From assembly GCA_022340305.1 (NCBI GenBank), contig JAJDOF010000113.1, positions 1 through 57,623 of the forward strand: a stretch of DNA of 57,623 nt, written 5' to 3'. Every line of letters begins with the position of its first letter. Position 1 is the stretch's first letter. Positions 50,740 through 57,623 of this stretch are shown one piece after another. Position numbers and translations under genes: made by a program. Under the pieces are notes generated by a model. That model searched no databases, was not told the origin of the DNA, and saw only the letters and a program-made list of their open reading frames with translations. This DNA comes from Gammaproteobacteria bacterium. Lineage in GTDB: Bacteria; Pseudomonadota; Gammaproteobacteria; GCA-001735895.

Positions 50740-52299
50740 TCATACCTCCCGAGCGACGCTGGAATCGGTCGTGTCGCTTGCGACCGGCCGCACTTCGGTA
50801 TGCTTCTCGCGCACCATCGGATCCTCGCGCACCACCCTGAAAAAAGCCGCGAGTTGCATGATGATGATGAAGGTGAAAGGGATAGCACCAGTAATCGCCA
50901 TCGCCTTGGCGACCGTTACACTCTCGGTAACGATGGTGGCTATGGTTATGCCGGTAATGATCAAACCCCAGGTCAGTTTCAGCTTGGTGGGTGGATTCAG
51001 GCTACCCTTGCTGGTCATCATGCTGATGACGAAGGTGCCCGAATCAGCGCTGGTCACCAGGAAGATGAATATCAGGCAGACCGCGAGGAAGTTCAGTAGC
51101 GTGGTGCCCGGGAAATACTCGAAGAAAACGAACAGGGCACCTGCCACGTCGGCAAATACCGCCTCGGTCATACCGCCGGCGCCGAACAGTTCGATGTGAA
51201 TCGCGGCACCGCCGAAGGCCGCGAACCAGAGCATGGAAACTATAGTCGGTACGCCGACGACATAGGTGACAAACTCACGAATGGTCCGACCGCGACTGAT
51301 GCGCGCGATGAAGATGCCCACGAACGGTCCCCAGGCGAGCCACCAGATCAGGTAGGTCAGCGTCCAGCCGTGGAACCAGTTCCAGGAACCGGCCGGTGTA
51401 TAGGCGTAGGTTTTGAACGACATTGGAATCAGCTGAATCAGGTAGTCGCCGATGGCGAGGATAAAGGACTGAAACAGGTAGGCGGTAGGACCACCGAACA
51501 GCACTACCAGCAGAATCATGATCGCCACGATCATGTTGATGTTACTGAGGATCTTGATGCCCTTGTCGACGCCGGTACAGGCCGATAGCAGGAAGCAGAT
51601 GGTCATCACCACGATAATGATCATGCTCATGGTGACATCGGTGGGCGTGTCGAACACCGCATTCATGCCCGAACGCACCATCAGTGTACCCATCGCCAGT
51701 GATCCGGCGAGCCCGAAGATAACCGCGATGACCGCAAGGATGTCCGAAGTATTGCCGATCTGCTTGAGGGTTTTAGGACCGAATACATTCTTGAAGCCAA
51801 CCAGTATCGGTGTGGACACCATCGACGGCAGTTTCAGGCGGAAGGTGAAGTAGGCGATAACCAGCGCACAGCAGCCGTAGATTGACCAGGCGTGCAGGCC
51901 CCAGTGAAAGTTGGTGATGACCATGGCGTTCCGCGCTGCAGTCGCGGTTCCGGCCTCGCCCACCGGAGGGGTGGCGAAGTGGTAAATGGGTTCTGCAACA
52001 CCCCAGAACAGCAGGCCCGAGCCCATGCCCGCGGCAAACAGCATCGCGACCCAGGAGCCGGTGCTGAACTCGGGTTCGTCGTCGTCGTCGCCGAGCTTGA
52101 TGTTGCCATATTTTGAGACGGCCATGTATCCCATGATGACCAGGAAAGCGGTGCACAGCGCGAGGAAGTACCAGTCCAGCGCGGTTAGCGAGTAGTTCAC
52201 CAGCCATTGTGCCGAGCCGGTCATCGAGTCCGGGTCGGCGACACCCCAGATGGCGATGGCCGCACATAAAATCAGTGAAACGAGCATTACAGTGTTCAT
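50740..52299 (-). CDS. BCCT-family betaine/carnitine/choline transporter
   Basis: A 519-residue BCCT transporter with 12 predicted helices. The Na+-site helix reads AAGMGSGLLFWGVAEP (GMGSG at 91-95, versus GMGIG in BetP) and the substrate/Trp-rich helix reads WTLTYLIWWLAWGPF followed by ARISRGRTIREFV. It moves trimethylammonium or related zwitterions across the inner membrane with sodium. An acidic loop (KLGDDDDEPEF) follows helix 2. First gene of the BCCT - binding protein - USP operon. A 6-bp-stem inverted repeat (GCCTGA/TCAGGC near 52322) lies in the leader. Confidence 0.92.
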   Translation of the reverse strand: MNTVMLVSLILCAAIAIWGVADPDSMTGSAQWLVNYSLTALDWYFLALCTAFLVIMGYMAVSKYGNIKLGDDDDEPEFSTGSWVAMLFAAGMGSGLLFWGVAEPIYHFATPPVGEAGTATAARNAMVITNFHWGLHAWSIYGCCALVIAYFTFRLKLPSMVSTPILVGFKNVFGPKTLKQIGNTSDILAVIAVIFGLAGSLAMGTLMVRSGMNAVFDTPTDVTMSMIIIVVMTICFLLSACTGVDKGIKILSNINMIVAIMILLVVLFGGPTAYLFQSFILAIGDYLIQLIPMSFKTYAYTPAGSWNWFHGWTLTYLIWWLAWGPFVGIFIARISRGRTIREFVTYVVGVPTIVSMLWFAAFGGAAIHIELFGAGGMTEAVFADVAGALFVFFEYFPGTTLLNFLAVCLIFIFLVTSADSGTFVISMMTSKGSLNPPTKLKLTWGLIITGITIATIVTESVTVAKAMAITGAIPFTFIIIMQLAAFFRVVREDPMVREKHTEVRPVASDTTDSSVAREV

Positions 52300-52536
52300 T
52301 CTAAAGACCCCCCGTGGTCATGCCTGATTGGTCAGGCTATTGTTTTATCTGGTTTTTACGCGCACAAGCCTCATACAGCCAATTCCTGTAACTTTTGCAT
52401 GGGTTTGTTTCGGACTAGCATAATCCCTGTAATCCGAGATGTCTAATATGCTAAGAACAGGAGGATATAAGAGACATGTCGTGCGCTCTTTGGCGCAACC
52501 GACCTGTTACTACTCGATGCCGACAGCGCCGATGCA
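52300..52536. other. intergenic region upstream of the BCCT operon
   Basis: About 240 bp with no gene recognised. It contains the leader and presumably promoter of the BCCT operon on the minus strand. A small inverted repeat GCCTGA-4-TCAGGC is visible next to the BCCT start. An AGGAGG followed by a 25-codon frame at about 52476 on the plus strand is not convincing. Confidence 0.4.
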
Positions 52537-52884
52537 CTAGCGGGCCGCGATGATTCCCACCTCAACCAGCAGGTCGGGGCTCGCCAGTCGTGCCTCGATG
52601 CAGGCGCGCGCCGGGGCGTGACCCGCGGGAACCCAGGCGTCCCATACGGCGTTCATCGCGGCGAAATGGCCCATGCTGGCAAGCCAGATTTGTGCCGAGA
52701 GGATCTTGCTGTTATCGGCGCCGGCCTCGGCCAGCAGCTTATCGATTTTTTCTAGCACCTGTTGCGTTTGCACGGTGATATCGGCGTTGGCGTCAGCTGC
52801 GACCTGGCCCGCGAGGTAAATGGTATCGCCGTGAATGACGATCTGACTCATGCGTTGGTTGCCGTGATGGCGGGTGATGCTCAT
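52537..52884 (-). CDS. RidA family protein
   Basis: A 115-residue RidA (YjgF/YER057c/UK114) protein. Typical blocks are [53 protein letters not shown] and the C-terminal [20 protein letters not shown] containing the conserved Arg and Glu that act on enamine/imine intermediates. It lies 38 bp downstream of the M24 gene and probably removes reactive imines formed in the same degradation route. Confidence 0.9.
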   Translation of the reverse strand: MSITRHHGNQRMSQIVIHGDTIYLAGQVAADANADITVQTQQVLEKIDKLLAEAGADNSKILSAQIWLASMGHFAAMNAVWDAWVPAGHAPARACIEARLASPDLLVEVGIIAAR

Positions 52885-52922
52885 GTTGAATTCCCCTGTC
52901 CTGGTTGATTAACAATTGTTGA

Positions 52923-54080
52923 TTAGCGATTAACGGTAATTATTTCACGTGGATACTGGGTGATGTATTCGATGCCATCGGTGGTGACGGCAACCGAGTC
53001 GCCGATGCGACCGCCGAGGCGGCCGTCGACACTGATACCGCCGTCAACCGCAAAAGTCATGCCCGGCTGCAACACGGTTTTATCGCCCTGCTTCAATTCG
53101 GGCGATTCCAGGTAAGCCATGCCGATCGAGCGACCGGTGCGGTAGCCGGTTTCATAGCCGCGCTCACGGTATACCTCGTTGGCGGCCTCGGCGACCGACT
53201 CGGCGGTCACGCCGGGGCGCATCGCAGCGATTGCGGCCTGCTGCGCATCGATCGCCGCTTGTTGCACCAGGGCGGCCTCGTCGGAGAGTTCTTTGATAAA
53301 GAACATACGATCGAAGCCGAGCTTGTACTGCTTGAACTGCGCCATGTTACAGAAACAGAAGTACACCGGATCGCCTTTTTGCAGCGGCTTGACGCTGGCG
53401 CGGCGATGCACCATCGAGGTATCGCTCCCTGACTGCATGATTTGCAGGTTGTGGATCATCGGCGAGATGAATGCCTCCCAGCCCTTGTCGGTGAGAAAGC
53501 CCGCGGCCTTGCGGGTGCCGGCGTTGATGACTGCCAGCGCCGCTTCGTATTCAGGACGGCCTTCACCGAGCGCATCCTCGGCGGCCTGCATCATCGCGCC
53601 GGCAATCTCGCCGGCCTGTTTCATCACCACGATTTCCTCGGGTGACTTGATCATACGCATGTCGCCCAGTAGCGGTGCCACATTGTGCAGGCGGATCGAT
53701 GGCATCTGGTCGTCGAACCAGTTGCGCACGATAGGCGGCAGGGCGGCGATTTCGACACCGATCTTGCCGGGGTTGTCACCGATCGCCGCCGCCAGTACGT
53801 TTTCCCAGCGCCGCGCACCGGAATCTTCCCAGGTAGAGATGTTTTCCACCCAGGTCATCGCACCGACCATTTCGCTTTCCATCAACGGCGTGATCACCTG
53901 CGGTTCGGCATCGGGGCGCACCAGCAGAAAAGTGGGTCGACCGAATTCGACCGACAGGTATCCCCAGAAACCGGCAAGATAAGCGATTGAGCTCTCGTCG
54001 GTCAAAATGGCAAGATCGATCCCGGCAGCGCCGAGACGGGACTGAAATTCACGGGTGCGTAGGCGAGCCTGGTCGAGCAT
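52923..54080 (-). CDS. M24 creatinase/ectoine-hydrolase-like protein
   Basis: A 385-residue pita-bread-fold protein: creatinase N-terminal domain (about 1-130; AILTDESSIAYLAGFWGY) and C-terminal M24 domain. The canonical dinuclear metal ligands D-D-H-E-E are degraded: the first region reads PVYFCFCNMA, the His motif is GRSIGMAY, and the two Glu sites read FAVDGGI and GRIGDSVAV. It therefore probably works without metal, as creatinase and the ectoine hydrolase DoeA do. ATG at 54080 is preceded by GAGGA. Divergent, 73 bp from the EutA-like gene; a role in opening an amidine or amide osmolyte is inferred. Confidence 0.83.
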   Translation of the reverse strand: MLDQARLRTREFQSRLGAAGIDLAILTDESSIAYLAGFWGYLSVEFGRPTFLLVRPDAEPQVITPLMESEMVGAMTWVENISTWEDSGARRWENVLAAAIGDNPGKIGVEIAALPPIVRNWFDDQMPSIRLHNVAPLLGDMRMIKSPEEIVVMKQAGEIAGAMMQAAEDALGEGRPEYEAALAVINAGTRKAAGFLTDKGWEAFISPMIHNLQIMQSGSDTSMVHRRASVKPLQKGDPVYFCFCNMAQFKQYKLGFDRMFFIKELSDEAALVQQAAIDAQQAAIAAMRPGVTAESVAEAANEVYRERGYETGYRTGRSIGMAYLESPELKQGDKTVLQPGMTFAVDGGISVDGRLGGRIGDSVAVTTDGIEYITQYPREIITVNR

Positions 54081-54153
54081 GGAATTCCTCATATTTCGCG
54101 TTCAAGACGAGTGTGTATATCATACCGCTCCCGTTAAAGGAAAGAATTCGCTC

Positions 54154-54921
54154 ATGACTGAACATCCGGTTTTAGCCAGCCCGCCACAACAGATTCGTTT
54201 CGATGCCGGCAGCCACCCGCGCGCCAAGATCGGTTACGTGCTGCTCGCGACCGAACAGACCGTGCAGGACGACGTCATACGGCTGCGTCCGCCGGGCGTC
54301 GGCATCCATTTCACGCGTGCCGCGATCGCTGATTCGATTACCAGTGAGTCACTGGCGGCGCAAGCCGACCTGCTCGCCGACTGCGCGGCAACCCTGTTGC
54401 CGGACGGCAGCCTCGACGTGGTCTGTTATGCCTGTACTTCGGGGAGCCTGGTGATTGGCGAGGAGCGGGTATTTGCCGAACTCAAACGTGGCGCCCCGGG
54501 TGCCAGGCCAACGTCGTTGATCAGCGGTGTGATTCGCGCCCTGAAACAGCTGGGGGCTCGGCGCATCGTGGTGGCGACGCCCTATCTCGACGAGGTCAAT
54601 CAACGCGAGGTGGACTATCTTGAGCAGGCCGGTTTCGAAGTGATCTCGTTGTGCGGACTGAACCTGGAGAGGGACAGTGACATGGTGCGCGTCGCGCCGG
54701 ATTTCATTGCCGAGTTCGCGCTTGCGCAGGATCGTGTCGAGGCCGATGCCATTTTTGTTTCCTGCGGTGCGCTGCGCACGCTGGACGTTATCGAAGAGAT
54801 TGAGACGCGGGCTGGGAAACCGGCAATCTGCAGTAACCAGGCGATGATCTGGGATTGCCTGCGGCTCGCTGGTATTGAAGATCGTTTCGCCGGATACGGC
54901 CGCCTGCTGGCCGATTACTGA
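54154..54921 (+). CDS. EutA/maleate isomerase-like Asp/Glu racemase superfamily protein
   Basis: A 255-residue member of the maleate isomerase / arylmalonate decarboxylase / EutA family. The two catalytic cysteines are in place: Cys94 (YACTSGSLVIGEE) and Cys204 (VSCGALRTLDVIEE). RRIVVATPYLDEVNQREVDY is also typical. The ATG at 54154 follows AAAGGAAAG; the longer frame from 54055 would run into the divergent M24 gene. In ectoine degradation EutA-like proteins are encoded with an M24 hydrolase, matching the neighbour here. Converges on xseA with a 12-bp gap. Confidence 0.85.
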   Translation: MTEHPVLASPPQQIRFDAGSHPRAKIGYVLLATEQTVQDDVIRLRPPGVGIHFTRAAIADSITSESLAAQADLLADCAATLLPDGSLDVVCYACTSGSLVIGEERVFAELKRGAPGARPTSLISGVIRALKQLGARRIVVATPYLDEVNQREVDYLEQAGFEVISLCGLNLERDSDMVRVAPDFIAEFALAQDRVEADAIFVSCGALRTLDVIEEIETRAGKPAICSNQAMIWDCLRLAGIEDRFAGYGRLLADY

Positions 54922-54933
54922 TTCGCCAGGCCT

Positions 54934-56268
54934 TCAGCTGATCTTTGCGTCGGCTTCACCGTCGGCCAGGCGAATGCTGATCGCGTCACCCGAGGCTAAC
55001 TGTGTCACCGAGGTCACCAGCTTGTCCCCCTTGCTGACGGTAGCAAAGCCACGTGCCAGCGTCTTCAGTGGACTCAGGGTATCCAGCGAACGACTGTGCA
55101 GCGACAGTTGATGGCGTGCCAGTAACAGGCGCTGGCGCATCGCCGTCTGCTGGTTTTGCAGCAACCGCGACAGGCGCTCGTGCAACTGGGTAATTTTTAC
55201 GCCGGGATGGTGTAGCGCCAGCGTCGACTCGCACAGGCGCAGGCGGTGACGCTGTTCGACCAGGCCCGCCCTCTGCTGGCGCAGTAATGCCAGGTAGGCG
55301 TGTTCCAGACGCAGCTTCAATTGCGCGAACTGGCGTGTCGGATGTTGCTGGCCGAGTGCCTTGGCCAGGTAGCCCATGCGTTCGCGGTCCTTGCCGAGAC
55401 GCCGTTCGATCTGCCCCAGCAGGCGCGCGACGCGATCGTCGATACCCTGCATCAATTCGTTGATGTCGGGGGTAATCGATTCGGCGGCAACCGACGGCGT
55501 CGGTGCGCGCAGATCGGCGACAAAATCGGCTATGGTGAAGTCGACTTCGTGCCCCACACCGGTGACTAACGGGATCGGCAGGGCGACGATATCGCGCGCC
55601 AGCGCCTCGTCGTTGAAACTCCACAGGTCTTCGAGCGAACCGCCACCGCGCACCAGCAGCACCACGTCGCATTCGCCGTAGTCGACAACGCGTTGTAGTG
55701 CCTGGCGGATCTGGAGCGCGGCAGTTTCGCCCTGTACCGGGGTCGGGAACACGACCACCGGTATGTGCGGTGCGCGTCGGGCGATGACCGATAGCACATC
55801 GCGGATCGCCGCGCCGGTCGCCGAGGTGACCAGTGCGATTTTGCGCGGATGAGTCGGCAGCGGTTGTTTGCGCGCGGCGTCGAACAGACCTTCCTGGTTA
55901 AGCTGCGCCTTGAGCTGTTCGTAGCGGCGCATCAGTTCACCGACACCCGCGTCTTCCAGGTGATCGACGACCAGCTGGTATTCGCCGCGCGCCTCGTACA
56001 GCGTGACCTGTGCCCGCACCAATACTTTCTGACCGTTGCTCGGCTGGAAGCCGACGCGGCTGTTACGCCCACGAAACATCGCTGCGCGGCACTGCGCCCT
56101 GTCGTCCTTCAGGGTGAAGTACCAGTGACCCGAGGCGGGGCGGGCGAAGTTCGAAATCTCGCCCTCGATCCACAGCGTTCCGAGCCCGCGACTGAGCAGT
56201 GTTTTGACTTCGAAGTTAAGCGCTGACACGGTCCAGATGGCCGCGTCTCCGGGTTGTTCTGCTGACAT
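54934..56268 (-). CDS. xseA: exodeoxyribonuclease VII large subunit XseA
   Basis: A 444-residue ExoVII large subunit. Order: N-terminal OB-fold (about 10-105; LGTLWIEGEISNFARPASGHWYF, key GEISN and HxYF), catalytic domain (IALVTSATGAAIRDVLSVI; VLLVRGGGSLEDLWSFND; PLVTGVGHEVDFTIADFVAD), a long coiled coil (about 260-395) and a C-terminal beta segment (LARGFATVSKG). With XseB it degrades single-stranded DNA. Divergent from guaB, an arrangement common in Gammaproteobacteria. Confidence 0.96.
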   Translation of the reverse strand: MSAEQPGDAAIWTVSALNFEVKTLLSRGLGTLWIEGEISNFARPASGHWYFTLKDDRAQCRAAMFRGRNSRVGFQPSNGQKVLVRAQVTLYEARGEYQLVVDHLEDAGVGELMRRYEQLKAQLNQEGLFDAARKQPLPTHPRKIALVTSATGAAIRDVLSVIARRAPHIPVVVFPTPVQGETAALQIRQALQRVVDYGECDVVLLVRGGGSLEDLWSFNDEALARDIVALPIPLVTGVGHEVDFTIADFVADLRAPTPSVAAESITPDINELMQGIDDRVARLLGQIERRLGKDRERMGYLAKALGQQHPTRQFAQLKLRLEHAYLALLRQQRAGLVEQRHRLRLCESTLALHHPGVKITQLHERLSRLLQNQQTAMRQRLLLARHQLSLHSRSLDTLSPLKTLARGFATVSKGDKLVTSVTQLASGDAISIRLADGEADAKIS

Positions 56269-56356
56269 GGATTCAGATCGGAAATAATTTAGCCGATATT
56301 CTAACTTACTGGCGTAGATTTCGATAATGTCACTTACGCTCGCGCGCGCATTTGCG

Positions 56357-56362
56357 TATAAT
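56357..56362 (+). promoter_or_regulatory. -10 box of guaB
   Basis: A perfect TATAAT 32 bp before the guaB ATG. The 17-bp-upstream hexamer (TTACGC) is a poor -35; the surrounding CGCGCGC tract is notable. Confidence 0.5.
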
Positions 56363-56393
56363 CGCGCTTTGCCACCGTACCCTCGGAGCCGCC

Positions 56394-57623
56394 ATGCGTA
56401 TCAGCGAGCAAGCCCTTACTTTTGACGATGTATTGCTGGTGCCCGCGCGCTCAGATGTGTTACCCAACCAGGCAATTCTGAAAACCCGCCTGACACGAAC
56501 TATCGACCTCAATATTCCGCTGATATCGGCGGCCATGGATACCGTGACCGAAGCGCGGCTGGCGATAGCCATCGCCCAGGAAGGCGGCATCGGTATCGTG
56601 CACAAGAACCTGTCGATCGAGTTGCAGGCGGCTGAAGTGGCCGCGGTCAAGAAATACGAAAGCGGCGTTATCAAGGACCCGATTACGATTACGCCCGAGA
56701 CCCTGGTGCGCGACGTGATCAAGCTTACCCAGGAGCGCCGTATCTCGGGTCTACCGGTGATTGGCAGCGAAGGACTGGTCGGCATCGTCACCAAGCGCGA
56801 CCTGCGCTTCGAGACCCATCTCGATGAACCGGTGTCATCGATCATGACCACGCGTGACAATCTCGTCACCGTGGGCGAGGGCGCGGAAAAGTCTGAAGTC
56901 ATCGAATTGTTGCACCGCCACCGCATCGAGCGCGTACTGGTGGTCAACGAAAAGGGTGAGATGAAGGGCATGATCACGGTCAAGGATATTACCAAGTCGA
57001 GCGTGCACCCGCTCGCCTGTACCGACGAATGGGACCGCTTGCGCGTTGGTGCGGCGGTGGGAACCGGAGCGGATACCGATGATCGAGTGCGCGCCCTCGC
57101 CGAGGCCGATGTCGACGTCATCGTGGTGGATACCGCGCATGGTCATTCGCGCGGCGTGCTGGAGCGTGTCAGCTGGGTGAAAAAACACTTTCCGGATGTC
57201 CAGGTGATCGGCGGTAACATCGCCACGGCCGCGGCGGCGCTTGATTTGGTCGCAGCCGGTGCGGACGCGGTCAAGGTTGGTATCGGACCGGGATCGATCT
57301 GCACCACGCGCATTGTCGCCGGTGTGGGTGTGCCGCAGATTACCGCGATCAGTAATGTCGCCGAAGCGCTCGCAGGGACCGGCGTACCGGTGATCGCCGA
57401 TGGCGGAATTCGTTTTTCCGGTGATGTCTCCAAGGCGATGGTCGCCGGGGCTTATGCGGTCATGATCGGCAGCATGTTTGCTGGCACCGAAGAGGCGCCC
57501 GGCGAAGTCGAACTGTTCCAGGGACGCTCCTATAAATCCTATCGCGGCATGGGCTCGATCGCGGCGATGCAGAAAGGCTCCAGTGATCGCTACTTCCAGG
57601 CGGACAGCGCCGACGAGAAGCTG
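56394..57623 (+). CDS. guaB: inosine-5'-monophosphate dehydrogenase GuaB, truncated by window end
   Basis: The first 410 codons of guaB (normally about 487). N-terminal [19 protein letters not shown], two CBS domains (about 92-205) inserted in the TIM barrel, substrate-loop catalytic Cys303 ([11 protein letters not shown]), and IMP-binding DGGI and [15 protein letters not shown] are present; the frame is open to the last base. It oxidises IMP to XMP with NAD+ in guanine nucleotide synthesis. The 3' end, including the usual Lys-Glu-rich C-terminus, and probably guaA lie beyond the window. Confidence 0.96.
   Translation, partial: MRISEQALTFDDVLLVPARSDVLPNQAILKTRLTRTIDLNIPLISAAMDTVTEARLAIAIAQEGGIGIVHKNLSIELQAAEVAAVKKYESGVIKDPITITPETLVRDVIKLTQERRISGLPVIGSEGLVGIVTKRDLRFETHLDEPVSSIMTTRDNLVTVGEGAEKSEVIELLHRHRIERVLVVNEKGEMKGMITVKDITKSSVHPLACTDEWDRLRVGAAVGTGADTDDRVRALAEADVDVIVVDTAHGHSRGVLERVSWVKKHFPDVQVIGGNIATAAAALDLVAAGADAVKVGIGPGSICTTRIVAGVGVPQITAISNVAEALAGTGVPVIADGGIRFSGDVSKAMVAGAYAVMIGSMFAGTEEAPGEVELFQGRSYKSYRGMGSIAAMQKGSSDRYFQADSADEKL

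Noticed and set aside
1-57623. CRISPR array, tRNA/rRNA genes, insertion sequences or prophage
   Set aside because: No regularly spaced repeats, cloverleaf-like clusters, transposase/integrase genes or phage structural genes were seen on either strand.

Overview
The window reads as chromosomal DNA of a marine-type gammaproteobacterium. Supporting signs are the divergent xseA/guaB pair, the moxR-DUF58-tgpA cluster known from Pseudomonas, lpxD (a Gram-negative outer membrane), and a catabolic repertoire aimed at marine organosulfonates and osmolytes: a 2,3-dihydroxypropane-1-sulfonate (DHPS)/sulfolactate operon, a BCCT transporter and an ectoine/creatinase-type gene group. No rRNA, tRNA, CRISPR array, insertion sequence or prophage was seen. 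The assignment rests on gene content read by eye.

Layout. 1-660 is the 3' end of uvrB. 714-4690 (minus) is moxR-DUF58-tgpA. 5126-7002 is a thiolase with a translationally coupled membrane protein, followed by a 3' relic of a homocysteine S-methyltransferase (7007-7135). 7214-10203 is a divergent CaiD-like enoyl-CoA hydratase / ADP-forming acyl-CoA synthetase pair. 10712-12410 holds a methyltransferase and an EEP-fold phosphatase/nuclease, then a frameshifted small pseudogene (12535-12806). 13110-21009 is a second MoxR-DUF58 operon with RDD, SpoIIM-like, DUF4129-like, DUF4350-like and TerB-like members. 21146-22671 has small genes, including a cold-shock protein.

23179-31799 (minus) is the centrepiece: suyA-suyB, a small membrane protein, TRAP genes dctP-dctQ-dctM, hpsN (a HisD paralogue), a universal stress protein, an SDR and a zinc MDR. 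This is a coherent uptake and degradation route from DHPS through sulfolactate to pyruvate plus sulfite. A divergent GntR regulator (32110-32838) sits across two near-identical TCTTATATAAG palindromes, each placed next to a sigma70-like promoter. Downstream of the regulator are a cysteine hydrolase, a dimethylformamidase-like protein and a molybdopterin oxidoreductase (32935-37507).

37560-48279 contains lpxD, a FAH-family hydrolase, a phenylacetate-CoA-ligase-like enzyme with an enoyl-CoA hydratase, a double cupin, malonyl-CoA decarboxylase, an alpha/beta hydrolase, and an overlapping asparaginase-PhyH-EamA unit. 48349-52299 (minus) is BCCT transporter - unusual two-domain binding lipoprotein - universal stress protein. 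In that lipoprotein an OpuAC-like and a TAXI-TRAP-like binding domain are fused and tethered by a C-terminal membrane helix, beside a transporter family that normally works without a binding protein. This is the best candidate for an undescribed system in the window. 52537-54921 follows with RidA, an M24 protein lacking canonical metal ligands, and a divergent EutA/maleate-isomerase-like protein. The window ends in xseA (minus) and a truncated guaB (plus).
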